A DNA stretch of 64,000 bases, taken from Albula goreensis (lineage: Eukaryota; Chordata; Actinopteri; Albuliformes; Albulidae). The DNA lies in assembly GCA_022829145.1 (NCBI GenBank), contig CM040747.1, positions 38,952,052-39,016,051 of the forward strand, given 5' to 3'. Under the pieces are notes generated by a model. It saw nothing but the letters and a program-made list of their open reading frames with translations, made no database searches and was not told the origin of the DNA. Every line of letters starts with the position of its first letter. The first letter of the stretch is position 1. Shown here piece by piece: positions 56,935 through 64,000 of this stretch. The position numbers and the translations under genes were made by a program.

Positions 56935-59600
56935 GATATTTACAATGATGTCACTGTAATTGGTCCATCAGCTCAAGAGCAAGTTTGGTTTGCAGAGCGT
57001 TCCCGGTATAATGATTGGCAGAGCCTATATACCGCCATCTGATTCCCCTTTTTTCTATAATGTACATTTTTCTGAGATCCAGGCCAGAACCCAGAACAAC
57101 ACCTTTGGCTATGTGGTAGTTGGTCACATGAACACTAGGTGTGGAGATAAGGTGAATGAGCTGCTTGAAGGTAGCAATAACATGTACTACAAGCCTGTTG
57201 ATGAAACAGTAAACACCAGTGGAAAGAGTATTATTCAGGTTTGCAATAATCTATTGGTTGTGAACAACTTGAACACAGCGTTTTTACTCCTTCCCGAGTT
57301 CCCTAACCTATCACAAGAGAAAAAAAAAATGATTTCTGTAGTGGATTACTGTCTAATCTCTGCTTGTTATATTAATTGTGTTAAAAGCTTTGAAGTGAAC
57401 CAAAACACTGACATGCCATCCGATCACGCCCCATTGTCTGTAGAACTCGTGTTCCCTGAAGAAACGTTTAATGCAAAGGTTTTGTTACAGTGCTCAGGAT
57501 TTGTGTATGCATTCTATTATGACTCATTCTGGCAACCCGCGCTGCAGGAAACCAGTGCCTTATCGGCGCTGTACACCACAGTATAGATGCAGATCAATTT
57601 TCTTTTAACATAAGTTCACTGGAAGCACCCATCATTAGCTGTGACCAAAACCTGGATGGTATGGCTGTGTGGTTTGCAGATTTATTGTGTAACTGTGCAG
57701 CCCAGAGCCAACTAGTGAGCTCTTAGACCCCGCAGCCTGCCCCAGAATCAGGAATCACTTTCACCCCCCGTTGGCAGCGTATATTGGAGTGCAGTGATGC
57801 TGAAATGTTGTGGCAGGCCATTGATTGGAAAGGGGGGTTTTCCTCAACTCCTCACCAAGAGATGCCTTCTGAAGCTGCATTCAAAGAACATATGGAGAAG
57901 CTGCTGAACCTCCCTGCTGGTGAGGGAGAAAACCCACTGCATATGGAGGGCTATAATGTGAATATGCCGCTGCTAGATGACCCAATCACAACAGCAGAGA
58001 CTCAACATGTGATCGACCACCAGCTAAAGTGGGGAAATGGAGCGGGCCCTGATGGGGTAAGCCCAGGCGTGTTCAAATTTCTGCCCGGCAACTGGGTAAT
58101 ATTTTTATGCACGCATATAAATCTCATCTTTGTGACTGGCTATCCAATGAGCTGGGCCCCTGCTAGATTGATCGTGTTATTCAGGAAAGGTAACGCCCTT
58201 GATTGTGATGATTACCGAGGGATAAGTGTGATCAACAGTGCAGCAAAGTTGTGTGATTATGTGCTGAACAATAGACTGATGGGCTGGTATGAGCCATTCT
58301 GGGAGCAGGCAGGAGCCCAACCTAAAAGAGGCTGCATTGAACACATTGTGGCACTTAGACTTATAATGGACTATTGTATCAGAAAGAAGGTTCAGCTGTA
58401 CACTGCTGTTATAGACTTCTCCAAAGCTATGACCGGGTTCCATGAGGAAATCTGTTCAGAATTTTAAAACGCTTGGGGTGTGGAGTTACTATGATTTAGG
58501 TTCTGATGTCAATGTACAGTGTAACAACAAGTATCCTGGGCACTACAGCAATAACATCGTCCATCGGGTGAGGCAAGGATCCCCCACATCCTGCTTCCTG
58601 TTTGTCATGTTTGTTGACATGCTGATCAGAAAGTTTAAACAACAATGTGGAGACGATGGATTCTTGCAATGACTCCATGTTCTAATGCTGATTGAGAAAC
58701 TGAAATACTTGGAGGAATATGATGTGGAATGTAATGAATATGGAATTCTTGGTAATGAAGGTAAAACAAAGTTTACGGCCATTTTGAGATCTGATGAAGG
58801 CAGGCAGCCCATCCAGCTTGGTTCATTTATGGTGAGGCGTTGTAACAGTTATACATATCTTGGAGCTATCTTCAATGCTGATTGAAATTCCCAAACCTCA
58901 CTCTAAATGTAAAAGAGAAAACAAAGCATTGAAACAAATTAATCATCTTCTTATCAACCAACTATGATGCCCCATTTTGTGTTAAAGGTATTTGAGGCTG
59001 CTTTCTCATCAGCTGTCTTATATGGGTGTGAGGCTCGGTTAAAAGTGCCCTTAAAACCTGTTTAAACTCTCTATATGACTGGAGTGAAATCCCTACTTGG
59101 GGTGAGGTCTACAACACTGAACCTAACCTGCCTCTTGGAGGCAGGACTTCCTTCAGTGCAGACTTTAGTGAGAGAAAAGCAAGCCAGGTTTTTGACCAAG
59201 GTGAAGGAGCGTCATGACATGCTTGATGACCCCTTATGGCATGTGCTTAAAGTAACTAGAAAAGAGAACCAAGTTATGAACCCACATTTATCTAAGTTAA
59301 TGGAGAAACAAGATCCTATTGAGAGTGACCATATGGAGATGATTAAGAAACTGCAATCTAAAGAGAGAACAAGATACAAGACCAACCTAGCCATCAACCC
59401 AGATATATCCGTCCACCCACTTTATCCCAGCCATACACTGGTATATTGAAGACCACTTGAGAATAATCTTCACACGGTTCCGGCTGTCCTCTCACTGACT
59501 GCCAGTGGAAATGGGAAGGTGGAGCCGTACACCACCTGAACAACACGTGTGTTGCTGCAAGACTGGCATACAGAATGAAGAACATTCAGTCTTCCTCTCT
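56935..59600 (+). mobile_element. Right-arm LINE, second part (endonuclease rest, RT, 3' region)
   Basis: The frame at 56960-57586 carries the endonuclease rest (VVVGHMNTRCGDKVNELLEG and MPSDHAPLSVELVFP). The frame at 57784-58467 carries RT blocks nearly identical to the left arm. 58442-58885 carries the VRQGSPTSCFLFVMFVD block and the same loss of the catalytic box. 59075-59449 carries the basic C-terminal region. About 370 bp of the 3' end, present at 43455-43830 in the left arm, is deleted. Confidence 0.88.
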
Positions 59601-59910
59601 CAAAAATAAGGGTGGAACATCCTCCCTTACCTCTATGGACCAGCCTCCTCCGATAAAAATGTACTTATTTAAAAAAAAAAAAAAACGGTATTTCATATAA
59701 CCATAATTGTTCATCCATGGGGCTTTGAAACTGTTGGATGTACAGACATGAAAATTCTCAAACATTGTATTAGGTGTGAGAGCTTCTGGAAGTGATAACT
59801 TAACCACTGGAGCAGAACCCCACAGTGTCCCGGGTCAGTGCCTCCCCCCTTAGCACCTGCAGTAGGTCCCAGCTGCAGCAGTGCAGTCTCTGTGCAGTCT
59901 GACTGAGGGA

Positions 59911-59938
59911 GGTTTTTGTATGGCTCTCTATCACTGTG
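59911..59938 (-). promoter_or_regulatory. Recombination signal of V segment 4 (12-bp spacer)
   Basis: On the minus strand CACAGTG (59938-59932), a 12-bp spacer and ACAAAAACC (59919-59911). The signal faces away from V segments 1-3. Confidence 0.96.
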
Positions 59939-60491
59939 TGAACACCCAGCCACTGATGGAGTGTAAACTCTGACAGTAGTAATCTCCTGCATCTTCAGCC
60001 TGGACTCCACTGATGGTCAGAGTGAATTCAGTCCCAGATCCACTGCCACTGAATCGATCAGGAATCCCTGAGATACGCTGATTTACAAACTTTATCAGGA
60101 GTTTAGGAGCTTCTCCTGGCTTCTGGTTATACCAGGCCATTCTTTCACCATGACTGTCTTTATACACAGCAGGGCTGGTTCTACAGCTCAGGGTGACAGT
60201 GTCTCCTATGAGAGCAGATTTACCAGCAGGAGTCTGAGTCACAGTCACCTGTCCTGTGCATTCTGAAGGAAATAATAAACAACATATAACTGTATTATCT
60301 ATACATGGGAAATATTATAATATAGGGTGATACATTTAGTTATTTCAAATATGTATTACATTTAAATTAAAACAAGCAATCAATACAAAATATACTTCAG
60401 TAATTTTAAAAATCTCACCCTGAATACAGAAAGTGAGTGCGCAGATGAAGATGGTGATAAAAGTCATTGTTGCTGTGGGTTCTGTTGCCAT
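59939..60491 (-). CDS. Immunoglobulin light-chain V segment 4 (kappa-like), inverted
   Basis: The leader exon is 60491-60419 (donor GTGAGA); a tryptophan of the other leaders is cysteine here (IFICAL). The V exon is 60262-59939 after acceptor TTCCTTCAG. It has [40 protein letters not shown] (WYNQ instead of WYQQ), [33 protein letters not shown] and AEDAGDYYC, with germline CDR3 [11 protein letters not shown], close to V segment 1. It is open and has a perfect RSS. It is the only V on the minus strand and lies at the outer edge of the inverted duplication. Confidence 0.94.
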
Positions 60492-60530
60492 GAAGGACAG
60501 CTCTCAGTCATCAAGTGTTAAACTCACAGG

Positions 60531-60595
60531 ACTATAAACACTCCCAGAGCACTGAAGCATGTGCTGCCAATGCAAAGTGTCTTCTCTATGCAAAT
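60531..60595 (-). promoter_or_regulatory. V segment 4 promoter: octamer and TATA-like box
   Basis: ATGCAAAT on the plus strand (60588-60595) is the octamer ATTTGCAT on the minus strand, again 104 bp before the ATG, with CTATAAACA (TTTATAG reversed) nearer the gene. Confidence 0.88.
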
Positions 60596-60699
60596 GGTCT
60601 TCCTGGGTACAGCAGGCACTTGTAGCCCAGCAGTGCTGTGGAGGCAGACTAGGGCTTTTGGGCTGTGACACAGACAGAGCAGTTTAACACTGGTGTAAC

Positions 60700-61159
60700 C
60701 GTGTCTGGACAGCAGGATCACAATCCAAACCAACATCATTCACATTTCACTATCATATTCTTTTTCTCACATGTACTCCTGTTAAACAGTGCAGTGTAAA
60801 CCTTAGAGACGGTGAAATTGCACAGTTAGATTTTTAACACTTTGAAACCTTCGATTTTGCCTCATTTTCATGGTGTGAGTTATTTATGTCCTATCACTGC
60901 TGCACTCACACATAATCCATACTCTGATTGTTTCCCATCACACTGAAGGACCAGACATGGCTGACTACTGCAGCCATTGCTGTTTTTCCACTGTAGTGAA
61001 AGAGGCTTTTGCTGCTCTCTCCATCGTAGTCAACAAGGACAGGGTATCACCGGAAGGGTATGGAACAAGTGTGGAAGTGTCTCTGCATTGTTGTCCCCCC
61101 TCCTCCCATAAATAAATACATACATACATAAATAAATACATAAATAAATAAATAAATAA

Positions 61160-61235
<76 letters not shown>

Positions 61236-62960
61236 ATAAAGGCCTTTGGCCACTTTTTGTTGTGTTTTACTTCCACTCACCACCTGGCTCAGCTAAGTGA
61301 CCTCACCTGCCACTGTGCCACCACATTTATAACATTAAATGAAACCCATGAATTTGTTTCATGGGTTTTTGAAGTACATTGGTTTGTTTCCCAAGAATTA
61401 TTAGCCTGTAAGTTTGATTCAAGAATATGATCATTCATGCATTTTTGCATCAGTATTACATTTTCAGATGTATGAGGTTATCATCTATGAGGACTACAAA
61501 GAGAAATTAAATCCCATAAAATCTGATGTCACTTTATCAACTTTTGTTGGATTTTAAAAATTCAAGTTATAAGATATGAGTTAAGTAATATTTCATCATA
61601 AAATGATGTCATGTATTCAAAGTCCCTTCCTCTACAGACTTTTTCATTTTTATTCCTGTGTATTATATTTTTCTAAATAGCCCGCATGAACACTTTTATT
61701 TTAAAACAGCCTTAATACCACATCCTTTTTTTTTTTTTTTTTCAAAATTTGCATCACAGAGTAAGACTTGTTGGTGCTCTTATAAAACTCTTCTTTGTTC
61801 AACACTGTAAAGTCTTACTGTTTTTATTCTTTTAAATTTACAACATAGAATTGGACAGAATTCACATCATTCTGTTTCCCAGCAACAGGAATAAGTTCAA
61901 GTGGTTTAGAATTTTCAGTATTTCAGCCTCTATGATGTCACAATAGGAATGTTCTTAAAATGCAAACAGCTGTCAATTAATATGTCATTTAGACTTCTCA
62001 CTGATTGCAACTATATCATACCAAAATTTACCAGTCACTTCGTATAGTAGAACACAATATTGTGTTCCACTATTTTCTTTGACAGTTACATCCTTCAGAC
62101 TTGTAAGTAGATACGTAAAGCTTTTCCTCAAATGCAGTGTCTCTTTGTCATTACTTCAAAATGAGTTGATCAGTTCTGTAACTGAATATAACAGATTTTT
62201 ATATTCAGAAATTACAGGAGTTTTAATGTTTTATCTTAGTATAGCTTGTTACCAAGCCAGCTATGTAGGGTAAGTCAAGTAAGGGTGTCATATCATAAAT
62301 GAGAATGGCCAATGTTGGTGCAAACTTGTTTTGCCATAAGGTGCTCGTATTTCCATTCTGAATTAATTACAATTCACAAGTAATTGTGAAAAGTGACATT
62401 ATGAAATAAAAGTTTCATTATGAATTAAAACAGGCTTTGCTCAAAAAAGCTATTTGTGAAGAAAATGTATGATTATAAAATAAAGATCAAATAATTCATT
62501 CCTACATCATTATGAAGTAAATGTAAACATGATAATGGTACTGTGAAAGTCAGTATGCTGAAATAATACTTTATCATACTGGGGTGAGTGTTATTTATTG
62601 AATTCTTTCACCATTTATCAACTAATTTATTATCTGATTATGTGACTTTTCATTACATAAACATTTTTGTTTATTTAATTTAGACTAAAATGGCATTCCA
62701 TAACTATGATGTCACAATGGGAAGGAAGTTCAAATGTAGAACACTGACAACTGATGCAGAATTGAACATAAAAGACGAACAGAAATTATTATGAATGACT
62801 GTCATTTACATGGTGATCATGCAGAGTATGGTGTTTGGTACAAAGAGAGGGCAGTACAGTCATTTGAGATGGGCCCAGGTGAAGTTGTGCTTTCTCCTGT
62901 CTTATATTTGTATGCCATATAATTTGCATCAAGCTGAAGTTCCAAATTCCTGAAATCGGG
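60700..62960. repeat. Upstream flank of V unit 4, inverted
   Basis: The reverse copy of the V-unit flank, closest to unit 1. An inverted partial copy of the repeated hydrophobic open frame lies at about 62820-62950. Beyond about 63.0 kb the similarity ends. Confidence 0.85.
61096..61236. repeat. AAAT/GATA microsatellite
   Basis: AAAT-type repeats pass into about eighteen GATA units. It lies about 600 bp upstream of the V segment 4 ATG, at the place where unit 1 has a poly-T/G stretch. Confidence 0.95.
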
Positions 62961-62964
62961 ATAC

Positions 62965-64000
62965 ATGCAAATTCTTTTCTGTCTGAAAATAATATTCTCA
63001 GATTTATTGAAGCACACTGTTCTAACTACTATCCATGACAGAGCTGGGTGAAGGGAGTTATATCAGAGTCTGTATTTCATACCCAGTGATTATGCACATA
63101 GATCAGAGCAGATCAAGATGTTATGAATGAAAATTATAATGTACTGCTTTTATGTACATTTAACTTTAAATATATGGGCATGCTGCTCAAATGAGTAGAC
63201 CATGTTAGATTGGCAAACTGTTCATTTCTCCAAGAGTTTTAGCAGTCAGAGTAGAAAGACTCTCAGACACTTCTCACCTCACACTGCTAACATTTACCTT
63301 GAGTCTGATTTATGTAGGTCTAGCTCTGAGTTAGAGCTCTAGTTCACCCAGTCTGCTTGGCTCCACTTAATGAGCAGCCAGCCTCTGACTGTTCACCTCG
63401 TTCTCAGGCTCTTGCTGAGTCTGTTGAATTGTCTCCACACAGCAGGTCCTCTGCTTATGCCTCTGCTGGAGGAGATGATGTGGGGACAGAGGCTGAGAGT
63501 CTACCAAGGCTCTGTGCTCACGTGGCTCCTGGCCATCACCATGGAATCAAGGATGCCTCTACCTGCCAGCACACATGAGTCTCTCTCCTCTGTCTTAGGA
63601 TGTCCTGATCAGCACCAGCTCCAAATAAATGCATTTGGTTACGCAGTAAGAGAGCGCCCACGCTACAGCGCTCACTATGAAATCATGCATATGATGTGAA
63701 TAGTTGCAGATTACCATGAGCAAAGGGTATGTTTTATTCCATATGGTTATGTGTTTAAAGACTGTTTGTGCTGACCTCATCAAATGAGGGCCATTTGATG
63801 CTAAGATTACAACATTCTGTTGTATGATTCAGACAAACCAATATGTATTTAATAATATCAGTCTGGGCAACATACTGATAAATAACTAGTCAGGACAGCA
63901 ACGATTTTGTACTGTACTTAGACTTGATGATTTTCCACACCACAAGGGGGAGCCATCCTACTGTGATATAAGAGGGGTTATATGGTCTCTATTTGAGAAG
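62965..64000. other. Right end of window, nothing recognised
   Basis: No exon with family similarity or transposon protein is seen. An open frame of 109 codons at 63370-63699 has no recognisable motif and overlaps another frame on the same strand. Confidence 0.5.

Larger units (their letters stand above)
50971..59910. repeat. Right arm of the large inverted duplication
   Basis: The mirror of 43134-48330. It contains, in order, the SINE, the shared block, the LINE ORF1 and endonuclease start, a later L2/CR1-type LINE insertion, then the rest of the LINE and the 3' flank of V segment 4. Confidence 0.9.

Noticed and set aside
60965-61283. Frames with repeated SIYL across the GATA microsatellite
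   Set aside because: They are low-complexity translation of a microsatellite joined to the V-unit flank.

Overview
The window is nuclear DNA of a ray-finned (teleost-type) fish. The evidence is a fish-specific FISNA-NACHT NLR gene of the NLRC3-like expansion, kappa-like immunoglobulin light-chain V segments with 12-bp-spacer recombination signals, tRNA-derived fish SINEs, several LINE and LTR retroelements, and very abundant minisatellites. Genes are split by introns, so most long open frames are not genes. Three runs of exactly 500 N (13827-14326, 31279-31778, 50468-50967) are scaffold gaps, and order across them is not assured.

Region 1 (1 to about 12.4 kb, minus strand) is the 5' half of an NLR gene leaving the window on the left. 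It has a noncoding first exon behind an interferon-response-like element (about 12.24-12.33 kb), a start exon (10797-10934), four nearly identical 111-bp cassette exons in a 58-bp minisatellite (6.9-10.2 kb), a 70-bp phase-changing linker exon (2716-2785), a pyrin-like death-fold exon (1575-1806) and the start of the FISNA-NACHT exon (1-447). All junction phases agree. A second NLR 5' end (first exon(s), start exon and one cassette exon, 32.8-35.3 kb) is a paralogous copy that runs into the 31.3-kb gap. A B30.2 (PRY-SPRY) exon at 49.8-50.4 kb, frameshifted, is the 3' end of another NLR- or TRIM-type gene.

Region 2 is an immunoglobulin light-chain V array interleaved with the NLR pieces. Three V segments are on the plus strand (16.1, 20.2 and 42.5 kb) and one is on the minus strand (60.5-59.9 kb). 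Each has an octamer promoter 104 bp before the ATG, a 73-bp leader exon, an open V exon and an exact consensus heptamer-12-nonamer. No J or C segment was found. Two more units of the repeated V flank (29.4-31.3 and 36.3-38.8 kb) have no V; one ends at a gap.

Region 3 is the mobile-element load. A Ty3/gypsy element with SCAN-like Gag (24909-29420, minus) has both LTRs, PBS, PPT and a 5-bp target duplication but has lost much of pol. There is a solo LTR at 36577-37066, an L1/Tx1 fragment at 23.0-24.0 kb, and a large inverted duplication (about 43.1-48.3 kb against 51.0-59.9 kb) carrying one decayed LINE per arm. The right arm is split by a second, L2/CR1-type LINE (about 52.84-56.93 kb).

Together the window looks like an unstable immune locus where receptor exons and antibody V segments have been amplified along with minisatellites and retroelements. 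Functional statements are inferred from motifs and exon phase; no database or alignment software was used.
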